From Tolypothrix campylonemoides VB511288 (GTDB lineage Bacteria > Cyanobacteriota > Cyanobacteriia > Cyanobacteriales > Nostocaceae), in NCBI GenBank assembly GCA_000828075.3, contig JXCB02000027.1:296959-360958 (forward strand): a DNA stretch of 64,000 bases. Reading direction: 5' to 3'. The notes below the pieces were generated by a model. That model worked only from the letters and a program-made list of their open reading frames with translations, was not told the DNA's origin and searched no databases. Made by a program: the position numbers and the translations under genes. Shown here one piece after another: positions 30,118 to 39,505 of the stretch. Each line of letters starts with the position of its first letter. The first letter of the stretch is position 1.

Positions 30118-31872
30118 ATGGCAAATCGCAAACTTTATCTACATTATCTCGCTTTGGCTGGGGCGATCGCCTTGGGTGCAATCTTGCGTTTTTGGAATTT
30201 GGATCTCAAACCTCTGTGGATGGATGAGGTGATTACTGCCATTTTCAGCTTGGGTAAAACCTACAATGATTTGCCTTTGGATGTCGTGTTACCCCTGGAA
30301 CGTGTACCAGAGATTTTTACTATCCAACCAGGAGTGAGTTGTTCTCAAATTGCCAAAAACCTTGCAACTCAGTCTACTCATCCGCCGCTGTTTTTTTGTG
30401 GGATGTACAGTTGGTTGAACTGGTTGAGTCCTTTGGGAAATGAGTGGGTTGTAAAATTGCGATCGCCAGCAGCGTTTTTTGGTGTCGGTGCAATTGTAGC
30501 AATTTACTATGTTAATCGTATTGCCTTCTCTCGCTCTGCCGGGATAATCGCAGCAGCTTTTATGGCTGTTTCTCCCCTAGCCGTTTACCTTTCACAAGAA
30601 GCACGACACTACACATTACCCATGCTCCTGATCACCTTATCATTAATGGGGCTGGTACAAGTTGTTAAGGATATCGAAAAGCGACAGAAAGTTAGACTTT
30701 GGGTTTTGCTGGGATGGGCAATCATTAACAGTATCGGTATTTATGTTCATTATTTTTGCATTCTTGCCTTCATTGCCCAAATTAGTACGCTACTGGTGCT
30801 GATATGTTGGCGCAGGGCAAACATCATTAACAAACGCCAAATTTGGCTAGCACTGATTCTATGTGCAAGTGTTGTTGCAATCAGCTTTTTGCCCTGGCTA
30901 CCAGTTGTCGCTAATAACTATAACCGTTCTGAAACTGGCTGGCTCGATCCTCCACAAAACATTTCCCCACTCTATCAAACTCTAATGAGTTGGGTGCTGA
31001 TGGTGATTTCTCTTCCTGTAGAAAATCAGATCCTTCCAATTGCAGTGATATGTGGATTGTTAATGCTTTTGTTTGGTGTATGGGTGGGTTGGCAAGCTTT
31101 CAAAGGGTTAAGGCAGCTATGGTATGCAAAATCAACGCATTTAGCTACACTGACTCTCTTAAGTTTTTCAATTTGCGTACTATTAGAATTTTTTGCCATT
31201 GCCTATTTCTTAGGCAAAGATATTACTCCTATTCCCCGTTATCACTTTGTTTATTATCCTAGCTTTTGTGCTTTACTCGCTGCAAGTTTTGCTCAAGTAA
31301 ACAAGAAAGAAAAAAGAAAAAGTTCTATCTTCAATATTCATTATTCTATCTTCATTCTTTTCCTTGTCGGTATTCTCAGTTGTGTTTTTGTTGTTTTCAA
31401 CTTAGTCTTCCAAAAACCCTTTGAACCTGAGCAAGTCGCGCAAAATATGAATCAAAATCCCTCACTTCCCCTGATGATGGTAGTGGGATACAGAGATTAC
31501 CAAGATGTGGCGTTAGGGTTAAGCTTCGCTTTAGCACTCGAACCACTGCGGGAAGTAGGGAAAGACAAATTAACCTCTTCATCTTTCTCATCTCCCTCAC
31601 TCCCTCACTCCCTCACTCCCTCATCTCCCTCATCTGATATTGCTTTCTTCAAGCAATCACCAGACTTTGCTCCTGTCTTGCAAAAACTTTCGCAACTTCC
31701 TACGCCAACTGCAACTCAGCTTAATTTGTGGGTTGTTGGTCCTGGTAGAAAACGTAAAGACTATCCACAGCAGATTACACTTTCGCAGCAAATGGCTTGC
31801 ACTATAGATTCCTCGCAGCACTACCGCGTTGGTGTTCCCTATCAGCTGTATCGCTGTGGAAGAAGATTTTGA
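30118..31872 (+). CDS. GT39-like glycosyltransferase, GT-C fold membrane protein
   Basis: 584 residues from the ATG at 30118 (MANRKLYLHYLALAGAIALG); a TTG lies 15 codons earlier. There are about ten membrane segments. RFWNLDLKPLWMDEVITAIF carries the acidic Asp-Glu loop of GT-C enzymes after helix 1. STHPPLFFCGMYSWL and SPLAVYLSQEARHYTLPMLL are typical of the ArnT/GT39 family, which uses polyprenyl-phosphate sugars. The C-terminal soluble part carries a short minisatellite insert (SSPSLPHSLTPSSPSS) at about residues 490-505. It is likely a glycan or lipid-linked sugar enzyme; the acceptor is unknown. Confidence 0.88.
   Translation: MANRKLYLHYLALAGAIALGAILRFWNLDLKPLWMDEVITAIFSLGKTYNDLPLDVVLPLERVPEIFTIQPGVSCSQIAKNLATQSTHPPLFFCGMYSWLNWLSPLGNEWVVKLRSPAAFFGVGAIVAIYYVNRIAFSRSAGIIAAAFMAVSPLAVYLSQEARHYTLPMLLITLSLMGLVQVVKDIEKRQKVRLWVLLGWAIINSIGIYVHYFCILAFIAQISTLLVLICWRRANIINKRQIWLALILCASVVAISFLPWLPVVANNYNRSETGWLDPPQNISPLYQTLMSWVLMVISLPVENQILPIAVICGLLMLLFGVWVGWQAFKGLRQLWYAKSTHLATLTLLSFSICVLLEFFAIAYFLGKDITPIPRYHFVYYPSFCALLAASFAQVNKKEKRKSSIFNIHYSIFILFLVGILSCVFVVFNLVFQKPFEPEQVAQNMNQNPSLPLMMVVGYRDYQDVALGLSFALALEPLREVGKDKLTSSSFSSPSLPHSLTPSSPSSDIAFFKQSPDFAPVLQKLSQLPTPTATQLNLWVVGPGRKRKDYPQQITLSQQMACTIDSSQHYRVGVPYQLYRCGRRF
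31592..31623. repeat. 8-bp minisatellite inside the glycosyltransferase gene
   Basis: About four units of CTCCCTCA, sense strand C-rich, reading SPSLPHSLTPS. Confidence 0.85.
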
Positions 31873-31921
31873 ACGTGTAAAAAGATTTTGAATTTTTGAT
31901 TATTGAACATCCATTGCCTCA

Positions 31922-31952
31922 GATTCCCGACTTCTTCAGGGAGTCGGGAATC
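31922..31952 (+). terminator. Terminator-like hairpin after the glycosyltransferase
   Basis: Perfect 11-bp arms GATTCCCGACT and AGTCGGGAATC with a 9-nt loop, followed by TTATTGTT. It lies about 50 bp after the stop and separates the gene from the phytochrome cluster. Confidence 0.75.
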
Positions 31953-32152
31953 TTATTGTTCACTTTTAATAATTAAGAAATATTCCTCATAATTTGTGGC
32001 TTGCAAATTAAACTGTTTCTAACTTAATAATGATATTTTTTTGTTATAAATAAGATATGAGCAAAATTTAAGTAGATAGATTTTTTCTATTTTAGAATAA
32101 CTGTTAACTAGGTGCATTTAACCAAATATCCATATCTACATAAAGCTTATCC

Positions 32153-34468
32153 ATGAACTTAGAAAATGTAATGACTGCTCATAATGTTAATTTGACAAAT
32201 TGCGATCGCGAGCCGATTCACATTCCTGGCTCTATCCAACCTCACGGTATTCTCTTGGTTTTATCTGAACCTGATTTGGCAATACTCCAAATCAGCGATA
32301 ATACACAAGCTTTACTGGGTATTCCACCTGAAAACTTGTTAGGACAGCACTTATCTATTCTCCTTGAACCAGATTATCTCAATGCTACTACTGGCTGTAT
32401 TCAGGGAGATTTTGAACATCTCAATCCCCTAAAACTTTTGGTTCGCACTCAAGGGAAATCAGCTCAGTTTAATGGCGTTATTCACCGTTCGCCGCAGAAC
32501 TACCTGATACTAGAACTAGAACCCTGTAATCTTGAAAGTGTTGAACCAGTGAGCGGTTTAGTCAACTTTTACACTTTAACACGCGGCACACTTACTAAAC
32601 TGCAACAGGTTTCAAACTTGAGTGAATTAAGTGCGATTATTGTGACAGAAGTGAGAAAAATCACAGGATTTGACCGAGTCATGGTTTACCGCTTCGATAG
32701 GAGTGGTTCAGGTGAAGTGATTGCCGAAGATAAATTAGAGGAATTAGAGCCTTACCTAGGTTTACACTACCCAGATACTGACATTCCCAAACAAGCAAGA
32801 CATCTGTATATACTCAATCCATTACGTTTAATCCCCGATATCAACTATCAACCTGTAGCAATTATTTCCTCATCCCCCTCCCTCACTCCCTCCCTCACTC
32901 CCTCCCTCCCTCCCTCCTCCCCCACACCTCCCCTGGATTTAAGTTTCAGTGTCTTAAGGAGCGTTTCTCCAATTCACATTGAATATCTGAAAAACATGGG
33001 AGCTCAAGCTTCGATGTCAATTTCACTTATAAAGAATAATAAACTCTGGGGCTTAATTGCTTGCCATCATCACACTCCTCGATTTGTTCCTTATGAAATC
33101 AGAACAATTTGTGAGTTTTTAGGAAAGGTGATGTCTATAGAACTCGTTTCTAAAGAAGAAAATGAAAATTTAGATTCTAAATTGCAGTTAAAGTCGATTC
33201 AAACAAAATTTATAGATACAGTAGCCCGAGCACAAGATTTAACTGATGCCTTAGTGCAAGACAGAGCAACTTTGCTCAAACTTGTCAATGCTGAAGGTGC
33301 GGCAGTATGTATTGATGGTCATTTGATGCTGATTGGTAAAACACTGAAGGAATCAGATATTCATGACTTAATTGCCTGGTTAAATGGCAAATTTCACAAC
33401 TACCTTTTTGTAACCGATTGCTTATCTCAGGAATACCCTCCAGCGATGGAGTTTAAAGAAGTCGCAAGTGGTTTGTTAGCTCTTTCCATCACCAGAATTA
33501 GCAACAATTATGTATTGTGGTTCCGTCCAGAAAAATTGCAACAGGTGAGTTGGGCAGGAAATCCTCAAAAGCCCACAAAAATAGAACCTGATGGTAGTTT
33601 AACAATCTTCCCGCGTCAGTCGTTTAAGTTGTGGAAAGAAACTGTATCCGGTACATCCTCACCTTGGGAGCAGTACGAAATAGATGGAGCAATGGAACTC
33701 AGAAGTGCGATTGTCGGGATTGTTCTTCGCAAAGCTGATGAACTAGCTGCTATCAATTTGGAGTTAGAACGTAGTAATAACGAGTTAGATGCTTTTTCTT
33801 ACATTGCTTCTCATGATTTGAAAGAGCCATTACGCGGCATTCATAACTACTCAACATTTTTGCTAGAAGACTATGCCAGTATTTTGGATGGAGAAGGAAT
33901 CTCGAAATTAGAAACTTTAGTCCGCTTGACAAAGCGCATGGAAGATGTCATTAATTCCTTGCTACATTTTTCCCGTTTGGGACGACAGGAATTAAATATG
34001 CAGCTGATAGACTTTAATGAGTTGGTGAAGAATGTTGCTGAAGTCTTCCGCATGAGTTTAGGCGATACCAATATTAATATCAGGATTCCCAAACCTTTGC
34101 CAACAATTCGGGGCGATCGCGTTTTACTTGAGGAAGTCTTAACAAATTTAATTGGCAATGGCTTCAAATATAATGACAGCTATGAAAAATGGGTAGAAGT
34201 AGAATGTTTAGAATCCCAAAACCAACCCCAGGATACTACTCCTTATTGGACATTTTCTGTCCGCGACAATGGTATTGGCATTCGTAAAAAACATGTGGAA
34301 ACCATCTTTCGGATTTTTAAGCGGCTGCATGCTCCTGGCAAGTACGGCGGTGGTACGGGTGCCGGTTTGACCATTGTGAAGAAAATCATTGAACGACACG
34401 ATGGTAAAATTTGGGTCGAGTCTACTTACGGTCAGGGCAGTACTTTCTATTTCACGTTACCACGTTAA
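32153..34468 (+). CDS. Bacteriophytochrome-type sensor histidine kinase (CphB/BphP-like)
   Basis: 771 residues, PAS-GAF-PHY-HisKA-HATPase. The biliverdin-type Cys is Cys17 (NCDREPIHIPGSIQPHG). In the GAF the usual CphA chromophore Cys-His is replaced by SPIH (His275 kept, Cys to Ile274), as in bacteriophytochromes. The PASDIP motif is PDTDIP (Asp210). PHY tongue motifs are WFRPE and PRQSF. The phosphoacceptor is His552 in ASHDLKEPLRG. Residues about 240-258 (SPSLTPSLTPSLPPSSPTP) are a minisatellite insert inside the GAF domain, just before the chromophore-pocket helix. A red/far-red photoreceptor is inferred. The Rcp-type regulator follows by 112 bp. Confidence 0.93.
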   Translation: MNLENVMTAHNVNLTNCDREPIHIPGSIQPHGILLVLSEPDLAILQISDNTQALLGIPPENLLGQHLSILLEPDYLNATTGCIQGDFEHLNPLKLLVRTQGKSAQFNGVIHRSPQNYLILELEPCNLESVEPVSGLVNFYTLTRGTLTKLQQVSNLSELSAIIVTEVRKITGFDRVMVYRFDRSGSGEVIAEDKLEELEPYLGLHYPDTDIPKQARHLYILNPLRLIPDINYQPVAIISSSPSLTPSLTPSLPPSSPTPPLDLSFSVLRSVSPIHIEYLKNMGAQASMSISLIKNNKLWGLIACHHHTPRFVPYEIRTICEFLGKVMSIELVSKEENENLDSKLQLKSIQTKFIDTVARAQDLTDALVQDRATLLKLVNAEGAAVCIDGHLMLIGKTLKESDIHDLIAWLNGKFHNYLFVTDCLSQEYPPAMEFKEVASGLLALSITRISNNYVLWFRPEKLQQVSWAGNPQKPTKIEPDGSLTIFPRQSFKLWKETVSGTSSPWEQYEIDGAMELRSAIVGIVLRKADELAAINLELERSNNELDAFSYIASHDLKEPLRGIHNYSTFLLEDYASILDGEGISKLETLVRLTKRMEDVINSLLHFSRLGRQELNMQLIDFNELVKNVAEVFRMSLGDTNINIRIPKPLPTIRGDRVLLEEVLTNLIGNGFKYNDSYEKWVEVECLESQNQPQDTTPYWTFSVRDNGIGIRKKHVETIFRIFKRLHAPGKYGGGTGAGLTIVKKIIERHDGKIWVESTYGQGSTFYFTLPR
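32874..32925. repeat. Minisatellite insert in the phytochrome GAF
   Basis: C-rich 8/12-bp units (CCCTCACT, CCCTCCCT). They are in frame and encode the Ser/Pro/Leu/Thr-rich loop. Confidence 0.85.
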
Positions 34469-34580
34469 ACAAGTATCACTTCATTTGCAGCTAGGTTATA
34501 CAGTCAACGTCCGGCTAAGCACAAAACTGAAAAAATTATTGAAGCCTTCAGTAATAGATTTGTCCATGTAAATTGGAACT

Positions 34581-35060
34581 ATGCAAGACTCATTACTTCA
34601 GTCAGTTCTCAATACCCACAATATCAACAAAGCCATTTTATTGGTGGAAGACAGCGATGAGGATTTTGCCGCATTTACCCGGATGCTGTGGGAAGTTGCT
34701 TTTTTCAACCCAGTTTACCGTACCTGCGATGGCGACGATGCCTTAGACTATCTCTACCGCCAAGGCGAGTATGCTGATCCAGCCAAGTCTCCTCGTCCAG
34801 CTATCATTTTGATAGACCTAAATCTGCCTGGAACTGATGGGCGAGAGGTGATTGAACAGGTCAAGCAGGATGAGGCACTCAAAAGTATTCCTATTGTAGT
34901 ATTTACCACTTCCTCTAGCCCAAAAGATATTAAGACTTGTTACCAATATGGTGTGAATTGCTATATGCTCAAACCAATTGGTGTGGAAGCCTTAAGAAAA
35001 ACCGTCCGAATTTTTTTAGATTACTGGTTTAAAACAGCTGTTCTTCCCAATTCTGTATAG
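34581..35060 (+). CDS. Rcp-type response regulator
   Basis: 159 residues, a single receiver domain. The acidic pocket is VEDSDED, with the phosphoacceptor Asp79 in IILIDLNLPGTDG. Thr/Ser sits in VVFTTSSSPKD and Lys in MLKPIG. The long inserted YRQGEYADPAKSPRP loop and the C-terminal RKTVRIFLDYWF are typical of the Rcp1/RcpA/RcpB partners encoded beside cyanobacterial phytochromes. It lacks an output domain and probably relays phosphate from the phytochrome kinase. It is 2 bp upstream of the next kinase gene. Confidence 0.93.
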   Translation: MQDSLLQSVLNTHNINKAILLVEDSDEDFAAFTRMLWEVAFFNPVYRTCDGDDALDYLYRQGEYADPAKSPRPAIILIDLNLPGTDGREVIEQVKQDEALKSIPIVVFTTSSSPKDIKTCYQYGVNCYMLKPIGVEALRKTVRIFLDYWFKTAVLPNSV

Positions 35061-35062
35061 TA

Positions 35063-38000
35063 ATGAAGGAGAGCCAACGCACCATTTTTATTATCGACGA
35101 CTGTGTAGAAGACCGCACAGCATATCGCCGCTACTTAGAGCGCAGCACCACAGATGATCGCCAATACACTTGTCAGATTCTAGAATTTGAATCCGCAGCA
35201 GATGCAATTGAGCGTTGCCAGCATTCGATGCCAGATCTCATCCTGCTCGATTTCATGCTACCAGATGCAACTGGACTAGAATTTATTGAAGAATTAAAGC
35301 TTTCTACTGGTAGAAACCTGTTGCCAATAGTCATGCTAACAGGATACGGAGATGAAAGCGTTGCTGTGGAAGCGATGAAAAGCGGCGCGCAGGATTATCT
35401 AGTCAAGGGAAAACTGACAAGTCAAGCTCTCAATCGTTCCTGTCATACGGTTATGGAACGGGTGCGCCTCATGCAGCAGCTAGAACATCAGCAAGAGCAG
35501 CAACGTTTGATTGCGACAATTGCTCTGCGCATTCGTCAATCCTTGAGCCTAGAAATTGTTCTCAATACAGCAGTCGATGAAATCCGTAACTTTCTGAAAA
35601 CGGATCGGGTGATTGTCTACCAATGTCCTCCAGATACAAGCGGCACAATTGTTGCAGAATCTGTTTTGCCTGGATGGAAGTCGTGCCTTGATGGCAAATT
35701 TGAGGATACCTGCTTTCAAAATATCAGAGCAAGCGATCATCACCGTCGCTCAGGTGCGGTTAATGATATATATGCAGCTAAATTGTCTGACTGCTATGTT
35801 CAAATGCTAGAACAGTTTCAAGTCAAGGCAATTTTGTTTGTCCCAATTTTTTGCAGTACTCAACCCCAAGAAGAGCAATCTGTTTGGGGTTTACTCGTGG
35901 CTCACCAGTGTTCTGCTGCACGCGAATGGCAGTCATGGGAAATAGATTTACTAGAGCAACTTTCAGTGCAACTGGGGATTGCAATTCAACAGGCAGAACT
36001 TTACCAAAACTTGCAAAACCTCAACGCACAGCTAGAAGTGAAAGTGCAAGAGCGCACAGTTGAATTACAGCAAAGCGAATCCAAATTCCGTGCCATTTTT
36101 GAGCAGACTTTTCAATTTATTGGCTTATTAGCTCCAGATGGCACAATTTTAGAACTCAACCAGGCATGTTTAGAGTTTTTTAGCAAGAAACACGATGCTG
36201 CAATTGGCAAATTTTTCTGGAACTTGTTCTGTTGTGATGCTCCAGAAGCGCACAGAGGATTAGAAAGAGCGATCGCCCAAGCAGCTCTTGGTTATTGTAC
36301 TCACTGTGAGGTGAAAATACCTAACGGACAATGTGTTTTGAGAACTGTTGATTTTTCTTTCAAGCCTATCGTTAATGATACAGGGCAAGTTGTCTGGCTG
36401 CTTTTAGAGGGACGAGATATTACAGAACGCAAGCAAGCAGAAGAAGATTTGTGTCAACTCAATCAAGAGTTGGAAGCAAGAGTCATACAGCGCACCAGTG
36501 ACTTACAGCAAGCAAATGCTAACTTACGCAGCGAGATTGCTCAACGTCAACACATAGAAGATGAACTTCGTCAAAGTGAACAGAAGTTTCGTCAACTAGC
36601 AGAAAATATCCGCGAAGTTTTCTTTATCTACAACCATGACTTAAGCGAACTGATTTATATCAGTCCAGCTTACGAAGAGATTTGGGGCAGATCCTGCTCC
36701 AGTCTGTATCAAAACCCTGCATCTTGGTTTGAGCTTGTCCATCCTGATGACAAAGACAGTGTCTTGCAGGATGTCAACAAAAGTACCAACATTAAAGGTT
36801 TCAAACACGAATATCGAATCATCCGAGATGATGGAGAGATTCGTTGGATTTGTACCAGAAGTTTTTTTGTTCAAGATGACGCAGGTGAAGTTCAACGTGT
36901 CGTTGGTTTGGCTGAAGATATTACCGAACGCAAAACTAGAGAAGCAAAACTTCGAGAAGCTAACGCCTTACTCCAAGCAATTATTCAATCTGCCCCAGTA
37001 GCGATTGATTTAATTGATCCTGAAGGCAATATTGTCCTGTGGAACCCGATGTGCGAGCGTATCTATGGCTGGGATGCTCAAGAAGTCCTTGGCAAGATGG
37101 TACCAACCATTCCCCCAGAAGAACAGGGAAAGTTTCTCGAATTTATACACCAGACGCTTGCTGATAAGGAATTAATCCAAGTCGAAACTCATCGCCTTAG
37201 GAAAGATGGCTCGATAGTTGACATTAGCCTTTCAACAGCTTTAGTAAGGGATACCCAAGGAAAAATCATTGGTGGTATTGGAATTACCCAAGATATTAGC
37301 GAACGCAAACAGGCTGAACTAGAGCTGATTCGTAATCGGGATTTGCGAGAAGCTATTTTTAATGAATCGGCGGATGCCATTTTCCTGGTAGATGCTGACA
37401 CTCTTGAGGTCGTTGATTGTAATCGCCGTGCTGTTGAGTTGTTTGAAGTATCTAGCAAAAAGGAACTGATTCATATTCGCGGCAACACATTACAAAGATA
37501 TCAGTTCACTCCCGAACAGACAGAGAAAATCCTAAAAGAAATTAAAATCAAAGGCTTTTGGAGTCAAGAAATTGAATACGTTACCCGCAAAGGCAATTTC
37601 TTCTGGGGTCATTTAGCTTCCAAACAAATCAGTGTTGCTGGTAAAGTTCATAGGCTGGTACGGATTAGTGATGTTAGCGAACACAAGCGGACAGTCGAAC
37701 AACTTCAGCATTCATTAGAGGAAAAAGAGACTCTGCTGAAGGAAATTCACCATCGCGTCAAAAATAACTTGCAAATTATTTCCAGCTTATTACGAATGCA
37801 GTCCCGACGTACTCAAGATCAAGGTACTATGATCTTATTTCAAGAGTCTCAAAATAGAGTGCAATCTATGGCACTGATTCATGAACATTTGTACCAGTCG
37901 CCAGAACTCTCCCAAATAGACTTTAGTGAATATATTCACAGTCTGACGAACAACCTTTTCCGCTCCTACGGCGTTAACCAAAAGATAATCGCTCTCAAGA

Positions 38001-38335
38001 TTGAAACTCATGGAATTAAGCTTAGTCTCGATACTGCGATTCCTTGCGGGCTGCTTATCAATGAATTGGTTTCCAACTCTCTCAAGTACGCTTTTCCCAA
38101 CGACAAAAGCGGCGAAATCATTATTCGTCTTGTGCTAGAGACTGATAATAGGATTACGCTAACAGTAGGCGATAGTGGTATTGGCATTCCAGAAACTCTA
38201 GATTGGCAAAATACCAGCTCTTTGGGTTTAAGAATAGTACATAATTTAACAAAACAGCTTAAAGGTAACATACTCCTTGAGCGCGATCGCGGTACCACGT
38301 TCCATATCACCTTTCCCAGGACTTTAAAACCTTAA
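35063..38335 (+). CDS. REC-GAF-PAS(4)-HisKA_2 sensor kinase, CBCR-like GAF
   Basis: 1090 residues. An N-terminal receiver (Asp63 in LILLDFMLP) is followed by GAF (about 150-312) with DTCF (Cys217) and NDIYAAKLSDCYVQMLEQFQ (Cys244-Tyr), a layout like DXCF cyanobacteriochromes. Four PAS domains follow, at about 341-460, 505-625, 632-752 and 760-875, with DITERK-type ends. The kinase core is HisKA_2 with KEIHHRVKNNLQ (His896/897), then HATPase with NELVSNSLKYAFP and GDSGIGIPE. A receiver-first layout suggests it accepts phosphate from an upstream member of this cluster. It is 2 bp after the Rcp gene. Confidence 0.92.
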   Translation: MKESQRTIFIIDDCVEDRTAYRRYLERSTTDDRQYTCQILEFESAADAIERCQHSMPDLILLDFMLPDATGLEFIEELKLSTGRNLLPIVMLTGYGDESVAVEAMKSGAQDYLVKGKLTSQALNRSCHTVMERVRLMQQLEHQQEQQRLIATIALRIRQSLSLEIVLNTAVDEIRNFLKTDRVIVYQCPPDTSGTIVAESVLPGWKSCLDGKFEDTCFQNIRASDHHRRSGAVNDIYAAKLSDCYVQMLEQFQVKAILFVPIFCSTQPQEEQSVWGLLVAHQCSAAREWQSWEIDLLEQLSVQLGIAIQQAELYQNLQNLNAQLEVKVQERTVELQQSESKFRAIFEQTFQFIGLLAPDGTILELNQACLEFFSKKHDAAIGKFFWNLFCCDAPEAHRGLERAIAQAALGYCTHCEVKIPNGQCVLRTVDFSFKPIVNDTGQVVWLLLEGRDITERKQAEEDLCQLNQELEARVIQRTSDLQQANANLRSEIAQRQHIEDELRQSEQKFRQLAENIREVFFIYNHDLSELIYISPAYEEIWGRSCSSLYQNPASWFELVHPDDKDSVLQDVNKSTNIKGFKHEYRIIRDDGEIRWICTRSFFVQDDAGEVQRVVGLAEDITERKTREAKLREANALLQAIIQSAPVAIDLIDPEGNIVLWNPMCERIYGWDAQEVLGKMVPTIPPEEQGKFLEFIHQTLADKELIQVETHRLRKDGSIVDISLSTALVRDTQGKIIGGIGITQDISERKQAELELIRNRDLREAIFNESADAIFLVDADTLEVVDCNRRAVELFEVSSKKELIHIRGNTLQRYQFTPEQTEKILKEIKIKGFWSQEIEYVTRKGNFFWGHLASKQISVAGKVHRLVRISDVSEHKRTVEQLQHSLEEKETLLKEIHHRVKNNLQIISSLLRMQSRRTQDQGTMILFQESQNRVQSMALIHEHLYQSPELSQIDFSEYIHSLTNNLFRSYGVNQKIIALKIETHGIKLSLDTAIPCGLLINELVSNSLKYAFPNDKSGEIIIRLVLETDNRITLTVGDSGIGIPETLDWQNTSSLGLRIVHNLTKQLKGNILLERDRGTTFHITFPRTLKP

Positions 38336-38360
38336 AACTCTTTGCACTAAAAAATGAATT

Positions 38361-39482
38361 ATGGTTCCGATAAGAATCTTGGTTGTTGAAGACGAACAGC
38401 TCGTTGCTGATGACCTCAGGGAAACACTGGAATATCTAGGATATCTTGTTCCTGCTCTCGTCGCAACGGGAGAAGACGCTATTGTTATGGTGGAAGCACT
38501 CCGACCTGATTTAGTATTAATGGATATCAGACTTGCGGGTGAAATGGACGGAGTGGAAGCTTCATTTCAGATCCAATCACGTTTTAACATACCCGTAGTC
38601 TATCTTACTGCCAATGCTGACCGAGCAACTCTAGAACGAGTAAAAGCCACGCAGCCTTTTGGCTATATTTTAAAGCCCTTTGATGAAAAAATACTTTCTA
38701 CCACAATTGAAATTGCTCTCGGACGCTATCAGGCAGAGTTTGAGGTACAAAAGGCGTTGTCTATAGCTCAAGCAGATAAGCAAATTGCCCAGTTCCAATC
38801 TCAGCTAAAATCTCAATACCTCTACATGGCGGCTCATGAATTTCGCAATCCTCTCACGACAATTAGGTTGGGTTCTGAAATACTCAAACACTACAGCAAC
38901 CAACTGCCAAAAGAGAAAATACAAAAGCACATCGATCGCATTCAATCTGCCACAGATAGTTTAACTGCTCTATTGAATGACATCCTAACACTAGGGCAAG
39001 CTGAATCAGGCGCAATTCAATTCAATCCTGCACCAATGGATGTTGTTACATTCTGTCAAGAACAAGTTGAAAGTTTACAGTTAGCAGCGAGAGAAAAACA
39101 TCAGATACAATTTTCAGTTATTGGCAACCAACGTATTGCCTATCTCGATGAAAAACTCCTTTGGCATTTGCTGAATAATCTGCTTTCTAATGCCATTAAG
39201 TACTCCCCAGAAGGTGGCATAATATCCTTAACCCTGTCTTGGGAGGAAAAAAATATTTGTTTCCAAGTACAAGACCAAGGAATTGGAATTCCAAAAGAAT
39301 CTCACGCAAAGCTTTTTGAACCTTTCCAACGCGCACGTAACGTTGCGAATATTCCAGGTACAGGATTGGGGCTGGCAATTGTTAAGCAATGCGTCGAGAT
39401 GCATAAAGGCACGATCAGTTTTGAAAGTGAGGTCTGTCGGGGTACAACTTTTGTCGTTAGGTTGCCCCTGCGAAATTCGTGA
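38361..39482 (+). CDS. Receiver-histidine kinase protein
   Basis: 373 residues. An N-terminal REC (DEQLVADDLR, Asp55 in LVLMDIRLAGEMDG, Lys in YILKPF) and a coiled linker are followed by HisKA with His159 in AAHEFRNPLTTI. HATPase boxes are NNLLSNAIKYSPEGG, DQGIGIP and GTGLGLA. There is no sensor or membrane part, so it takes its input through the receiver. It sits 25 bp after the PAS kinase and 23 bp before the giant kinase, an operon-like arrangement. Confidence 0.92.
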   Translation: MVPIRILVVEDEQLVADDLRETLEYLGYLVPALVATGEDAIVMVEALRPDLVLMDIRLAGEMDGVEASFQIQSRFNIPVVYLTANADRATLERVKATQPFGYILKPFDEKILSTTIEIALGRYQAEFEVQKALSIAQADKQIAQFQSQLKSQYLYMAAHEFRNPLTTIRLGSEILKHYSNQLPKEKIQKHIDRIQSATDSLTALLNDILTLGQAESGAIQFNPAPMDVVTFCQEQVESLQLAAREKHQIQFSVIGNQRIAYLDEKLLWHLLNNLLSNAIKYSPEGGIISLTLSWEEKNICFQVQDQGIGIPKESHAKLFEPFQRARNVANIPGTGLGLAIVKQCVEMHKGTISFESEVCRGTTFVVRLPLRNS

Positions 39483-39505
39483 ACTAAGTACACCTGCGAA
39501 AAGAC

